From: an uncultured Roseburia sp.
Lineage (GTDB): Bacteria; Bacillota; Clostridia; Lachnospirales; Lachnospiraceae
Reading direction: 5' to 3'
Length of the DNA: 64,000 bases
Assembly: GCA_947088345.1 (NCBI GenBank)
Contig: CAMUGE010000008.1
Span: 1-64,000 of the forward strand
Shown: positions 17,929-26,837 of the stretch, piece by piece
Position numbering within the stretch: position 1 is the first letter of the stretch
Layout of the letters: each line of letters starts with the position of its first letter
Notes under the pieces: generated by a model
What the model saw: the letters and a program-made list of their open reading frames with translations, nothing else
Database searches by the model: none
What the model was told of the DNA's origin: nothing
Program-made: the position numbers and the translations under genes

Positions 17929-19483
17929 GTGAATGACATGGAATTAGATACATTGTTAAAAGAATTGGATGAAAATCTGGCTATAAGAAGAGTAGAAAAA
18001 CCTGGCAAAGTATTATACATATACTGCGATCTAAACTGTACTGTTGCTAACTGTAAATATTGTGGTATGGAAAGCCATTCAGCTCATAGCAAATATATCA
18101 GAACAATTTCAGCTCTTCCAATCCAGGATTATCAGGTAAAATTAGTGATTACTGTGCCAAAGTTCTTTTGCACAAATGAAAGATGCTCTCATAAAACCTT
18201 TGCCTATCCAATCTCATTTGCAGCAGCAAATTCAATAAGGACAAAACGCTTAGATGACTATATCTGCCGGATAGGAATGAAAAACAGTTCCCTCAAGGCG
18301 GAAAAGCAGATTTCTGACAGCCATGTGTCTGTGTCTGACAATACCATTCTGAGAATCATTAAAAAAAGCTGACCCGGTCATCAATTACAAAGTGAAAAAT
18401 ATATCCATCGATGATTTTTCACTTTGCAAACGAAAGATTTATTTTTCTATTCTCGTTGATAATGATACCAGGAAGAGGCTGGAAGTCGTTCCTTCCCGGC
18501 AACAGCCTGAAGTCATAAAAATGCTCAGAAAATTGAAACAGGCAGAGACTGTTACAAGAGACTTCTCAAAGTCTTATAAGGCTGCCATAAGTGAAGCCTT
18601 GCCAGATGCCAGACAGATCGTGGACAGGTTTCATATACGGAAAAACCTGACGGAAGATATGGCGGATTACCTGAAACGCAAAATCAGGGATAATAGAAAA
18701 GTTCCTGATCTCTCAACTGTGCCAATAACGGAAAAAGAAGTATTCAATACACGCGAGCGCAGAAAAATAGAAACTGCTCTAAAAAAGTGGGAAACAGCCA
18801 GAGAGGCGCAAGAACGAAAGAAATCTGGTAAAAATAATACGGAAATAGCGAAAATGCTCCAGATCAGCCGTCCTACAGTCATAAAATATCCGGGTATGAC
18901 AGAGCCTCCAATTGCATCCGGACCCTGTAAGCCTGATCCTTATATCCCAGGGATCAAAGAACTGCTTTGGAACGGCTGTCGGTATATAGAAATATTCAAC
19001 CAAATCAAAAAGGAAAGATATGCAGGCGGAATTTCCCTGTATAACAGTAAAATGAAAGGGATCCGTTGGGAAGTGAGCCAAAGGATTCGTTATTTAAAAA
19101 GAAGCGATATAAAAAAGTTATTATATACATCGCTGGAAGCCATTCCGGACAGCCAGAAGCGCAGAGACATTGAGAAGTATTTGAGCGGCCATCCCGAGTT
19201 AAAACAGATACTGGAACTTGTATCAGATTTTAAGGCGCTCCTGACAGGGAGCGATGAGAATAAACTGGATGAATGGATAAAAAGGGCAGAAAATATGGAG
19301 ATTACAGAGCTTGACAGCTTTCTGAAACTGATCCGGTCAGATAAGGAAGCGGTCAAAAATGCAATCAGATTTCAATATAGTAACGGTCCGACAGAAGGGC
19401 ATAATAATAAGATAAAAGTAATAAAGAGACAGATGTATGGAAGATGTAAGTTTGATTTACTTCGGTTGAAGATATTATGTTGA
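17929..19483 (+). pseudogene. ISL3-family transposase, frameshifted
   Basis: Part 1 (17929-18372, GTG or ATG 17938) has the N-terminal zinc-finger-like region (CKYCGM ... CTNERCSHKTF) and an HTH segment. It ends KKS-stop after a run of seven A at about 18360-18366. Part 2 continues one frame over (from about 18367; read as KADPVINYKVKNISIDDF) to 19483. It holds the DDE residues expected for ISL3: IDDFSLCK, TRDFSKSY, and SNGPTEGHNNKIK. It ends normally in the right terminal repeat. Dropping one A would restore a full-length protein of about 517 residues, so this is either a recent mutation or slippage on the A7 tract. Confidence 0.8.
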
Positions 19484-19506
19484 TTCAACTAACTTGACAA
19501 AGAGCC
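19483..19506 (-). repeat. Right terminal inverted repeat of the ISL3 element
   Basis: Ends in CAAAGAGCC and mirrors 17875-17898 with one mismatch. Confidence 0.9.
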
Positions 19507-19701
19507 AAATTTTTTTTACACTACCTGATGAACAGTACCAGATTGTTATTATATAAGACGTACAATCCTGTTTATAGCATTTGTCCATATTTATGTACCT
19601 CTTCCATATGAACCTGCATTTAAACTATGCGTTATATCAGATACATTGCCTGATGATATATTCCAATCCCCAAACTGAAATAACCTGTAATAAAACTGTA
19701 T

Positions 19702-20151
19702 CTACAATTCAAGGAACATCTTACTTGTTCCAAAAAAATCTTCTGTAATTCTTAGATATTTTTCGCAAATTTCACTTTCTTTTTCCATTCGCCTGATTGT
19801 ACACTCCCACACGATCAGACACTTAATATCTTTATCCTGTAACTTCATTCTGACTGCTAAATCCCTATTAATATTCGCTTCAAATTTCTTCTGCCAGAAT
19901 TCAACCCTGGATTTTGGCATATAAGCATACTTACAGTCGCCATGTCTGTGCCAGAAGCATCCATGAATAAAAATCGCGGTATTATATTTCCGAAGATAAA
20001 TATCCGGATGTCCGGGTATTTTTCCTGAATTAATGCCGTATCTGTATCCCTTTGCAAATAGCAGTTTTCTGAAATATATTTCCGGTCTGGTATTCTTTGA
20101 GCGAATCGCCGCCATATTTTTACTTCGTTCTTCCGGGCTTTTAATATCCAT
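19702..20151 (-). CDS. vsr: Very short patch repair (Vsr) endonuclease
   Basis: 149 residues, the family's usual length. Vsr nicks next to T:G mismatches that arise by deamination of 5-methylcytosine in Dcm-type sites. Visible motifs: MDIKSPEERSKNMAAIRSK at the N-terminus, GHPDIYL with the catalytic Asp, and FIHGCFWHRHGDC with the active-site and zinc-binding His/Cys residues. ATG 20151 is chosen (GAAGG about 8 bases upstream); an upstream in-frame TTG is less likely. The gene overlaps the end of the restriction endonuclease gene by 11 bp. It is the last gene of the methyltransferase-endonuclease-vsr operon. Confidence 0.92.
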   Translation of the reverse strand: MDIKSPEERSKNMAAIRSKNTRPEIYFRKLLFAKGYRYGINSGKIPGHPDIYLRKYNTAIFIHGCFWHRHGDCKYAYMPKSRVEFWQKKFEANINRDLAVRMKLQDKDIKCLIVWECTIRRMEKESEICEKYLRITEDFFGTSKMFLEL

Positions 20152-21328
20152 CCTGTTTACCTTCAATCATTTTTACATATTGCAAAAAACGTGTTAATGT
20201 CCATATCCTGTCCCTGCGGTCTTTTGGATACGTCACTATGTAGGGTTTTGGTACAACCAATATTACATTTTCCGCCTGCATTTCATCCATCTGCGCTCCG
20301 GATATTCCCTGTTGAAGCGTGCAGAGATACTTTGGCTTGTCTCGCAGACGGTCTGCTTCATTTAACACCTGTCTCCATCTGTCTTTACAGGTAGTTTTAG
20401 CAGCCAGTGAAACAATATAATCAACTGAAAATCCATAATCATGATACGCTTCCTGAGAAGGAAAAAGAAAATCCGGTTTTTTATTTCCTTCTGTAACTGC
20501 CTGAGACGAATACTCAATACAATTCCCGTCAAATATAGCTGACAAATGATGTTCAAAGCTTTTTCCAGCACGACTTTTTCGGCGATTTAATACAACATTG
20601 GCAACACGAACGAATTCATCCACTGACTGAAAACCCTTTGTAATAATTTCACCATATCTTGCATATTCTAATGCTCTGAAAAGTGCATATTCTATATTTG
20701 TCCAACTGATAATTTTCTCATCCGGATTTAAACGGATATACTCTGTATGGTCATATACCTTTTCTTCGATCGCTCTGGCTGCCGCCGACATCACGTCCGA
20801 TGCAGGAAAATCCACAGTCAGATCATTGATAAATTCCTGTATGGACAGTTTTTCCTGAGTTTCTGCCGATACTCTTTGCACATCAATAAGGCTGTTTGTT
20901 TCAGTTGGGCTTATACCAAATGTATCAAGAAATTCTTCTATATCATCATCCGTTTCCAGAAAGTATCCACTGTAATCAGTGTCATTCTGTTTCGTAAATA
21001 CGAACAATGCACCTGTCTGTTCTGGCTTCAGAAATGGAAATCCTCTGCCAAATCGTGTAATTCTCAATTCATTTTTGCTTTCGTAATATGTAAAACAGCT
21101 TTCCGTTTCAAAATCATCCTGCCATTTGATTTTTATTGTTCTTTTGGGAATGCCAGCCTGCGCAAGTTCATGTCTGCTGAACATCATTTCTATCGCCGAT
21201 TTTGAAATCAGAATGCCGGATTGATGACCACCTGTTGCCCCCGTATCATTTGCAGAGAGAAATTTGCAGAATCCCCTTTCACTGTTGAGAACAGATTTTA
21301 TTACCTGTCCTGTACGTCCTGCAGTCAT
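20141..21328 (-). CDS. EcoRII-type type II restriction endonuclease
   Basis: 395 residues, close to EcoRII (about 400). The N-terminal half resembles the EcoRII effector/DNA-binding domain (GHQSGILISKSA, GRGFPFLKPEQTG). The C-terminal half is EcoRII-C: RKSRAGKSFEHHL, then a PD-(D/E)xK-like core KPDFLFP ... SLAAKTTCKDRWRQV. This family cuts CCWGG-type sites and in EcoRII needs two sites; specificity here is inferred from the family and from the Dcm and Vsr partners. Its ATG directly follows the methyltransferase stop codon, so translation is probably coupled. Confidence 0.88.
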   Translation of the reverse strand: MTAGRTGQVIKSVLNSERGFCKFLSANDTGATGGHQSGILISKSAIEMMFSRHELAQAGIPKRTIKIKWQDDFETESCFTYYESKNELRITRFGRGFPFLKPEQTGALFVFTKQNDTDYSGYFLETDDDIEEFLDTFGISPTETNSLIDVQRVSAETQEKLSIQEFINDLTVDFPASDVMSAAARAIEEKVYDHTEYIRLNPDEKIISWTNIEYALFRALEYARYGEIITKGFQSVDEFVRVANVVLNRRKSRAGKSFEHHLSAIFDGNCIEYSSQAVTEGNKKPDFLFPSQEAYHDYGFSVDYIVSLAAKTTCKDRWRQVLNEADRLRDKPKYLCTLQQGISGAQMDEMQAENVILVVPKPYIVTYPKDRRDRIWTLTRFLQYVKMIEGKQDGY

Positions 21329-22477
21329 CTAAATCACCATCCTCTGTAATTCACTTCCCTTTGCCAGATCCATTTCTTCAATTTTTTTTACTATCAGTCC
21401 TGCTACATTCTCAATCAATGGTACTACAACAGAATTTCCAAACTGTTTATATGCCTGTGTATCGGATACCGGGATTTTAAAATTATCCGGAAATCCCTGT
21501 AATCTGGCGCATTCACGAGGTGTAAGCCTTCTCGGGTTTTTGCCTTTCTGCTCAATCAGTATTTCTGAACCGTCTTTATAATATCTTGCACTGATTGTTC
21601 TTGATACGCCGTTTAATGGCGCAATACCGTATCCAAACCCGTTTCCTGCAGCCTTATGTTTTGCCGCATAGTTTTGCAGATATGTCCAGAGTTTATCCGA
21701 TAATGTATATTTTTCATCGACGTCTTCATCCAGAATATCACGCATTACAGGTTTTGGAAATTTGGGAGTCAGGTTAAAATCAAACTTCACATTTTTTCCA
21801 TATTTTTTTCTGTCAAACCCTGCAATCAGGATACGTTCTCTATGCTGTGGCACATAATTCTGTCCATCCAGAACAGAATAAAATACATTATAATCCAATT
21901 CTTCTAATGATTCCAGTATTACCTTAAAAGTCTTTCCGTTATCATGGCTGCAAAGATTTTTAACATTCTCCAGCAAAAATGCTTTTGGTCTCTTTTCTTT
22001 CAGGATCCGACAGACATCAAAAAAAAGTGTTCCCTGTGTTTTATCTTCAAAACCTGTTGCCAGTCCAAGACTGTTCTTCTTGGAAACACCTGCAATGGAG
22101 AACGGCTGGCAGGGAAAGCCGGCTACCAGAATATCATGGTCTGGTATGGAGGAGGCTGAAACCTTTGTAATATCTCCTTCCGGCTGTTCTCCAAAATTAG
22201 CAAAATATGTCTGCTGGCTGTATTTATTCCATTCGTTTGAATAAACGCAGTGTCCCCCGGATTTTTCAAAAGCAATCCTCATTCCGCCTATTCCTGCAAA
22301 CAAATCAATAAATGTAAATTGTCTGTCACTGTCCTCACACTGTTTTTTTTTCATATCAGTAACATAATATGCAACAGCTTCTCTCACACAGTCCTGCACT
22401 GTCTGTTCCAGGCTTATCGAACAGTAACTCAATTCATTGTATAAATCATCATCAATTCGTATATGTACCTGTTTCAT
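21329..22477 (-). CDS. DNA cytosine-5 methyltransferase with N-terminal ribbon-helix-helix
   Basis: 382 residues. Methyltransferase motifs in order: I FIDLFAGIGGMR (about 52), IV GFPCQPFS with catalytic Cys, VI LLENVKNL, VIII QHRERI, the target-recognition region, and X QFGNSVVVPL. Residues 1-42 (VHIRIDDDLYNELS ... VREAVAYYV) look like a CopG/Arc-type ribbon-helix-helix DNA-binding domain, an unusual addition. A good promoter and an AGGAGTG ribosome site upstream of 22477 support this long start. It protects host DNA from the adjacent EcoRII-like enzyme, probably at CCWGG. The N-terminal domain could let it repress its own operon. Confidence 0.9.
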   Translation of the reverse strand: MKQVHIRIDDDLYNELSYCSISLEQTVQDCVREAVAYYVTDMKKKQCEDSDRQFTFIDLFAGIGGMRIAFEKSGGHCVYSNEWNKYSQQTYFANFGEQPEGDITKVSASSIPDHDILVAGFPCQPFSIAGVSKKNSLGLATGFEDKTQGTLFFDVCRILKEKRPKAFLLENVKNLCSHDNGKTFKVILESLEELDYNVFYSVLDGQNYVPQHRERILIAGFDRKKYGKNVKFDFNLTPKFPKPVMRDILDEDVDEKYTLSDKLWTYLQNYAAKHKAAGNGFGYGIAPLNGVSRTISARYYKDGSEILIEQKGKNPRRLTPRECARLQGFPDNFKIPVSDTQAYKQFGNSVVVPLIENVAGLIVKKIEEMDLAKGSELQRMVI

Positions 22478-22520
22478 TTACATCACTCCTGGGAAATAAT
22501 CTGTACCTGATTTTTCCCTT

Positions 22521-22549
22521 AGTATACTCCTGATAAATATAAAAAGCAA
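22521..22549 (-). promoter_or_regulatory. Sigma-A promoter of the restriction-modification operon
   Basis: Read on the minus strand: TTGCTT (22549-22544), a 17-bp spacer, TATACT (22526-22521), about 45 bases before the methyltransferase ATG. This is the only strong promoter seen for the three-gene operon. Confidence 0.75.
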
Positions 22550-22681
22550 GTGAAAAATACCGAATATAAGTTCTTTTTCTTACTGACAGTCAACAAGTTA
22601 TCAAAAGAAGATTAACTTTTTTACTAAGGTTTTCCGGCTGTTTCCATTTCCTTATTCCGTTTTCTCACAAGTGGAAATTTT

Positions 22682-22807
22682 ATGGTTTTGTACATTGTGA
22701 ACAGGCGGGATGTGTACATTGACCGTGCTCTCCATGGCCGACAGGATTACTTTCGAATTATGTTTCCGGATCTGCCACAGAACGACAAAGAAAGACAGAG
22801 CAAATAA
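22682..22807 (+). CDS. Short unrecognised ORF
   Basis: A 41-residue frame starting MVLYIVNRRDVYIDRAL and ending PQNDKERQSK. Codon choice looks protein-like and the C-terminus is natural-looking, but there is no clear ribosome site and no family match. It could be the 3' remnant of a larger gene lost when the island was acquired. Apart from this, the region 22561-22836 shows nothing recognisable. Confidence 0.25.
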   Translation: MVLYIVNRRDVYIDRALHGRQDYFRIMFPDLPQNDKERQSK

Positions 22808-22836
22808 TCATGGGAAGCAGAGCGTTCATAAACCCG

Positions 22837-23262
22837 TTAACTCGGGTAATTTCCATGAATCACATCCAAAAGTGTAATTCGATTAAAAAAATCAGTTATC
22901 AAGGCATGATAGTTTTCCCATAACGGTAAAGAAAGACAGTTATCCTTTCTGCAGCAGGGGCTGGCGTCCGGCAGCAGGCAGGCGACCGGGGCAAGAGGCC
23001 CCTCTGTCAGTTCGATAATTTCCCTCACCGTATAGTCCTGCGGCAGACGGGTAAGCCGGTATCCGCCGCCTTTTCCGCGGAGTCCGGTCAGAAGGCCGCC
23101 TTTTACAAGAAGTTTTAAAATCGTCTCCAAATATTTTTCGGAGATTTCCTGGCGTTTTGCAATTTCTTTTAACGGAACATAATTGTTTTCCTGATTCTGT
23201 GCAAGATCAATCATTACTCTGAGCGCATAGCGCGCTTTCGTTGAAATCATAAAATGAACCAT
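22837..23262 (-). CDS. Rrf2-family transcriptional regulator
   Basis: 141 residues (137 if translation starts at ATG 23250, MISTKARYALR, which is the usual family start). An N-terminal winged helix (IAKRQEISEKYLETILKLL, GLRGKGGGYRLTR) is followed by a regulatory segment with Cys residues in the IscR-like spacing: VACLLPDASPCCRKDNC. IscR-type proteins ligate an iron-sulfur cluster there, whereas the cysteine regulator CymR lacks the triad. The gene is divergent from cysK-metY and a palindrome lies over the cysK promoter, so control of sulfur assimilation is the likely role. Confidence 0.85.
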   Translation of the reverse strand: MVHFMISTKARYALRVMIDLAQNQENNYVPLKEIAKRQEISEKYLETILKLLVKGGLLTGLRGKGGGYRLTRLPQDYTVREIIELTEGPLAPVACLLPDASPCCRKDNCLSLPLWENYHALITDFFNRITLLDVIHGNYPS

Positions 23263-23349
23263 GCCTTTCTCTCTGCCCGCGATATTTGGACCCGCGCAAG
23301 TTTTCTTAAATTATATCCTGATCGGGAATAAATAGCAATAAAAACTATA

Positions 23350-23384
23350 TACCTATTGACATGGTAGGTAATTAGTGGTAATAT
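23350..23384 (+). promoter_or_regulatory. cysK promoter with overlapping palindromic operator
   Basis: TTGACA (23356-23361), a 17-bp spacer and TAATAT (23379-23384). An inverted repeat TACCTA (23350-23355) / TAGGTA (23365-23370) with 9 bases between straddles the -35 box. ATACCTA...TAGGTAAT resembles sites bound by Rrf2/CymR-type regulators, and binding here would block transcription. Because the -10 box covers the in-frame ATG at 23383, the real cysK start must be further downstream. Confidence 0.75.
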
Positions 23385-23451
23385 GCATTCAATCAAAGGA
23401 AAAAAGGAATCACAAGCAGGAGCAGTCAGAAACAGAAAGAGAGGAAAGAGG

Positions 23452-24384
23452 ATGGCGGATTATGCGAAAGGAACGACGGAGCTGATTGGAAGCACGCCGT
23501 TGGTTGAGGTTGTGAATATTGAAAAGGATCTTGGTCTGAAAGCAACAGTTCTGGTAAAACTGGAATATCTAAATCCTGCCGGCAGTGTCAAGGACAGAGT
23601 GGCAAAGGCAATGATAGAGGACGCCGAGGCGAGGGGTATGTTAAAAAAGGGATCTGTTATCATTGAGCCGACGTCAGGAAATACAGGGATTGGTCTGGCA
23701 GCAATCGCCGCGGCAAAAGGCTATCGTATCATCCTTACGATGCCGGAGACGATGAGCGTGGAGCGCCGCAATATGTTAAAAGCCTATGGCGCAGAACTGG
23801 TATTAACCGAGGGAGCAAAGGGAATGCAGGGCGCGATTGAGAAAGCGGATGAACTGGCGGCAAAGATACCGGGCAGTTTTATACCGGGTCAGTTTGTGAA
23901 TCCGGCGAATCCGGCTGTTCATGAGGCGACAACCGGCCCGGAAATATGGAAGAGCACGGACGGTAAAGTGGATATTTTTATAGCGGGTGTCGGGACCGGC
24001 GGTACGGTGACGGGAACCGGCAGATATTTGAAGCGTCAGAATCCGGCGGTCAGAGTTGTTGCGTTAGAACCGGCAGATTCTCCGGTATTATCGGGCGGAA
24101 CAGCCGGGCCGCATAAAATTCAGGGCATTGGCGCCGGATTTGTTCCGAAAGCGCTGGATACGTCTGTCTATGATGAGGTATATCGGGCGGAAAGCGACGA
24201 TGCCTTTACAGCTGCAAAGCTGCTTGCCAAAAAAGAGGGGATTTTAGTTGGAATTTCGTCCGGCGCGGCGCTGCACGCAGCTATTGAGATGGCAAAACGA
24301 GAGGAAAACCAGGGCAAAACGATTGTGGCGCTGCTGCCGGACAGTGGGGACAGATATTATTCCACCCCTATTTTTACAGAATAA
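23452..24384 (+). CDS. cysK: Cysteine synthase (O-acetylserine sulfhydrylase)
   Basis: 310 residues. It makes L-cysteine from O-acetylserine and sulfide using PLP in the cytoplasm. Visible motifs: [11 protein letters not shown] with the PLP Lys, [12 protein letters not shown] binding the substrate carboxylate, [15 protein letters not shown] binding phosphate, and GISSGAA near the C-terminus. The start at 23452 (GAGGAAAGAGG upstream) is chosen because the promoter -10 overlaps the earlier ATG at 23383. It is first in an operon with metY and probably under the divergent Rrf2 regulator. Confidence 0.93.
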   Translation: MADYAKGTTELIGSTPLVEVVNIEKDLGLKATVLVKLEYLNPAGSVKDRVAKAMIEDAEARGMLKKGSVIIEPTSGNTGIGLAAIAAAKGYRIILTMPETMSVERRNMLKAYGAELVLTEGAKGMQGAIEKADELAAKIPGSFIPGQFVNPANPAVHEATTGPEIWKSTDGKVDIFIAGVGTGGTVTGTGRYLKRQNPAVRVVALEPADSPVLSGGTAGPHKIQGIGAGFVPKALDTSVYDEVYRAESDDAFTAAKLLAKKEGILVGISSGAALHAAIEMAKREENQGKTIVALLPDSGDRYYSTPIFTE

Positions 24385-24538
24385 AAATGAGCGGATTTGA
24401 TGTGTTTTAGGATAGCGGGAGTATGAAATACGCAGCAATCCGTGCATCAGAAGGGGGTAGACTGCCTTTTGGCGCCAACATCATAAAAAAACAGTACGGA
24501 AAAATTAAACACAATGTAAGGCAGGGAGGAAATATAAG

Positions 24539-25852
24539 ATGGCGGATATCAGGGATTCAAAAAATTGGGCGTTTGAGACAAGGCAGCTGCATATCGGGCA
24601 GGAACATGCGGATTCTGCTACAGATGCGAGAGCGGTGCCGATTTATGCGACAACATCCTATGTATTCCACAATTCGGAACATGCGGCAGACCGTTTCGGG
24701 CTTCGGGATACGGGAAATATATACGGAAGGCTCACAAATCCGACACAGGATATCTTTGAACAGCGGATTGCGTCTTTAGAGGGAGGTGTGGCTGCGCTGG
24801 CCGTATCATCCGGTGCGGCGGCGATTGCCTATACCATGCAGGCGCTGGCAAAGGCGGGCGAGCATATTGTCGCATCGAAGACGATTTATGGGGGAACTTA
24901 CAATTATCTGGCCCATACGCTTCCGCTGACATGCGGCATCGCCACAACATTTGTGGACCCGCAGCAGGAGGGCGCTTTTGAGGCGGCAATTTCGGAAAAA
25001 ACAAAAGCAATTTTTGCAGAAACGCTGGGAAATCCAAATTCCAATCTGGTTGACATTGAAGAGCTGGCCGGTATAGCGCATAAGCACAATCTTCCGTTGG
25101 TTGTGGATTCGACGTTTGCGACGCCGTACCTTATTCGTCCGATTGCGCACGGCGCGGATATCGTCATTCATTCCGCGACAAAATTTATCGGCGGGCATGG
25201 GACGGCGCTCGGCGGGGTAATGATCGACAGCGGAAATTTTGACTGGAAAGCATCCGGCAGATATCCGTGGATCTCAGAGGCAAACCCGAGCTATCACGGG
25301 GTATCGTTTTCCGATGCGGCCGGTGCGGCGGCCTTTGTGACTTATATTCGTGCGGTGCTCCTTCGGGATACTGGCGCGACGCTGTCCCCGTTTCATGCGT
25401 TTCTCTTTCTGCAGGGGCTGGAAACGTTATCGCTTCGCGTAGAACGTCATGTCAGCAATGCATTAAAGATTGTAAATTATCTTGCCTCGCATCCGCAGGT
25501 GGAGGCAGTGCATCACCCATCCATGGAGAGCGAACCGAGCCACGCGCTGTACAGGAAATATCTGCCGAACGGGGGCGGGTCAATCTTTACTTTCGAAATC
25601 AGGGGAGATGCGCACACCGCGCAAAAATTTATTGATAATCTCGCCGTTTTTTCACTTCTTGCGAATGTGGCGGACGCGAAATCGCTTGTCATCCATCCGG
25701 CTACTACTACGCACAGCCAGTGCACGCAGGAAGAACTGTCAGAGCAGGGAATTAAGCCGAATACGATAAGGCTTTCCATTGGCATTGAGAATGTGCAGGA
25801 TCTGATTGCGGCGTTGGATACGGCATTTTGCGCCGTTGCAAATGAATCGTGA
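24539..25852 (+). CDS. metY: O-acetylhomoserine sulfhydrylase
   Basis: 437 residues, the usual size for MetY (longer than cystathionine gamma-synthases, about 380). PLP enzyme of the Cys/Met metabolism family that makes homocysteine from O-acetylhomoserine and sulfide. Motifs: [32 protein letters not shown], and [10 protein letters not shown] containing the PLP Lys. GGGAGG precedes the ATG. It lies 154 bp after cysK with no terminator visible between them. With cysK it gives direct sulfide incorporation into both cysteine and methionine. Confidence 0.9.
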   Translation: MADIRDSKNWAFETRQLHIGQEHADSATDARAVPIYATTSYVFHNSEHAADRFGLRDTGNIYGRLTNPTQDIFEQRIASLEGGVAALAVSSGAAAIAYTMQALAKAGEHIVASKTIYGGTYNYLAHTLPLTCGIATTFVDPQQEGAFEAAISEKTKAIFAETLGNPNSNLVDIEELAGIAHKHNLPLVVDSTFATPYLIRPIAHGADIVIHSATKFIGGHGTALGGVMIDSGNFDWKASGRYPWISEANPSYHGVSFSDAAGAAAFVTYIRAVLLRDTGATLSPFHAFLFLQGLETLSLRVERHVSNALKIVNYLASHPQVEAVHHPSMESEPSHALYRKYLPNGGGSIFTFEIRGDAHTAQKFIDNLAVFSLLANVADAKSLVIHPATTTHSQCTQEELSEQGIKPNTIRLSIGIENVQDLIAALDTAFCAVANES

Positions 25853-25869
25853 TACGCAGATTCGCTGCA

Positions 25870-25929
25870 GGCGGTCGGTTATGAAGAACCACAAAATAAT
25901 TCATTTCCGGCCGCCCGGCGCGGTTTTTT
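25870..25929 (+). terminator. Possible terminator after metY
   Basis: GGCGGTCGG (25870-25878) can pair with CCGGCCGCC (25907-25915), one G-T pair, with a 28-base loop. A run of six T starts at 25924, eight bases past the stem, so it is imperfect. The rest of the 317-bp gap to 26169 shows no gene; a sigma-F-like promoter for spoIIR was looked for and not clearly seen. Confidence 0.35.
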
Positions 25930-26169
25930 GTCAGCCGTTTTCTGTAATCAGTTATACCATGTCTCCATTTCTTCCTAAATCGAAAGACGTCATTTTTCGA
26001 TTCAAAAATTCCCAAAAATCTGTCTTATCATAGATATTATTACAGGCAAAAAGAAAAGGCTATGTTGATTCTGCCAATTTTTTTTACGAATTTTGAATAG
26101 TTTCCTCCCAAACCGGCAATATTCTTATTTGTCGGCGGCAGACGGACCGGCGGAAAAGGGGGATTTACC

Positions 26170-26802
26170 ATGTGTCACAGCAAAAAGAGACTTGTGTTAC
26201 ATATTGCACTTTTTTTGTATATTATACTTTTACTTTTTGTCAGTTTAAGGTATAATAACAGATGTCGCATTCAGCGGCAGCTTTCCGAAAAAATTGTTCG
26301 TTTTCATGTAATTGCGAACAGCGATTCTAAGCGGGATCAGGCATTAAAATTAAAAGTGCGGGATGCGGTGGGCACTATGCTGCAGAAGAAAATGCTTGCG
26401 GCTGACAGCAAGGACACATGCGAAAAGCTGCTTTGGGAGGAACTTTCTGAGATCGAACAGACGGCGAGGAATGTACTTTTAGAGGAGGGATGTACGGATT
26501 CGGTTGCAGCATCTGTACAAAAAGTTGATTTTCCGGTGAAAAGCTATGGTGCATATACCTTTCCTGCAGGAACTTACGATGCGCTTGAACTCACAATCGG
26601 TGCGGGAGCGGGCCATAACTGGTGGTGCGTTATGTATCCAAATATGTGTTTTTCCGGCAGTGTCTATCAGGCCGACAGCAAAGAAGCGGATGCGGCTTTG
26701 CAGGAGGTACTGGACGAGGAAGAATACGAGACGGTGTTAAGAACGGGTAATTACAAGGTGCAGTTTAAATATCTCACGTTTTTAAACCAGCTGTGTGAAT
26801 AA
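26170..26802 (+). CDS. spoIIR: Stage II sporulation protein R
   Basis: 210 residues. SpoIIR is made in the forespore under sigma F, is exported, and triggers SpoIIGA to process pro-sigma E in the mother cell. A single N-terminal membrane/signal segment (residues about 8-27) is followed by the family signatures IVRFHVIANSDSKRDQALKLKVRD and, near the C-terminus, GAGAGHNWWCVMYPNMCF. A GGGGG ribosome site precedes the ATG. No clear terminator follows; the next 60 bases contain the hairpins of the structured repeat. Confidence 0.92.
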   Translation: MCHSKKRLVLHIALFLYIILLLFVSLRYNNRCRIQRQLSEKIVRFHVIANSDSKRDQALKLKVRDAVGTMLQKKMLAADSKDTCEKLLWEELSEIEQTARNVLLEEGCTDSVAASVQKVDFPVKSYGAYTFPAGTYDALELTIGAGAGHNWWCVMYPNMCFSGSVYQADSKEADAALQEVLDEEEYETVLRTGNYKVQFKYLTFLNQLCE

Positions 26803-26837
26803 TCTGAAATTAAAAATTTCACAGTCCGGACAGGAAA

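Larger units (their letters stand above)
17875..19506 (+). mobile_element. ISL3-family insertion sequence
   Basis: About 1632 bp bounded by 24-bp terminal inverted repeats with one mismatch: GGCTCTTTGTCAAGTTAG at 17875 and its complement ending at 19506. Flanking TT/AA could extend the pairing by two bases. No clear 8-bp target duplication is visible (A/T-rich flanks: AAAATCTT left, AAATTTTT right). It encodes one ISL3-type transposase in two frames. The right repeat overlaps the transposase stop codon. Confidence 0.9.

Noticed and set aside
18355..18370. Programmed -1 frameshift in the transposase
   Set aside because: The A-run is not phased as X XXY YYZ in the 0 frame, and the needed shift is +1 (or loss of one A); kept only as possible slippage or mutation.
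17866..19516. 8-bp target-site duplication around the ISL3 element
   Set aside because: The flanks are both A/T-rich but AAAATCTT and AAATTTTT do not match, so no duplication is claimed.
24423..24779. 118-codon frame overlapping the start of metY
   Set aside because: Out of frame with metY, which is unambiguous; no ribosome site.
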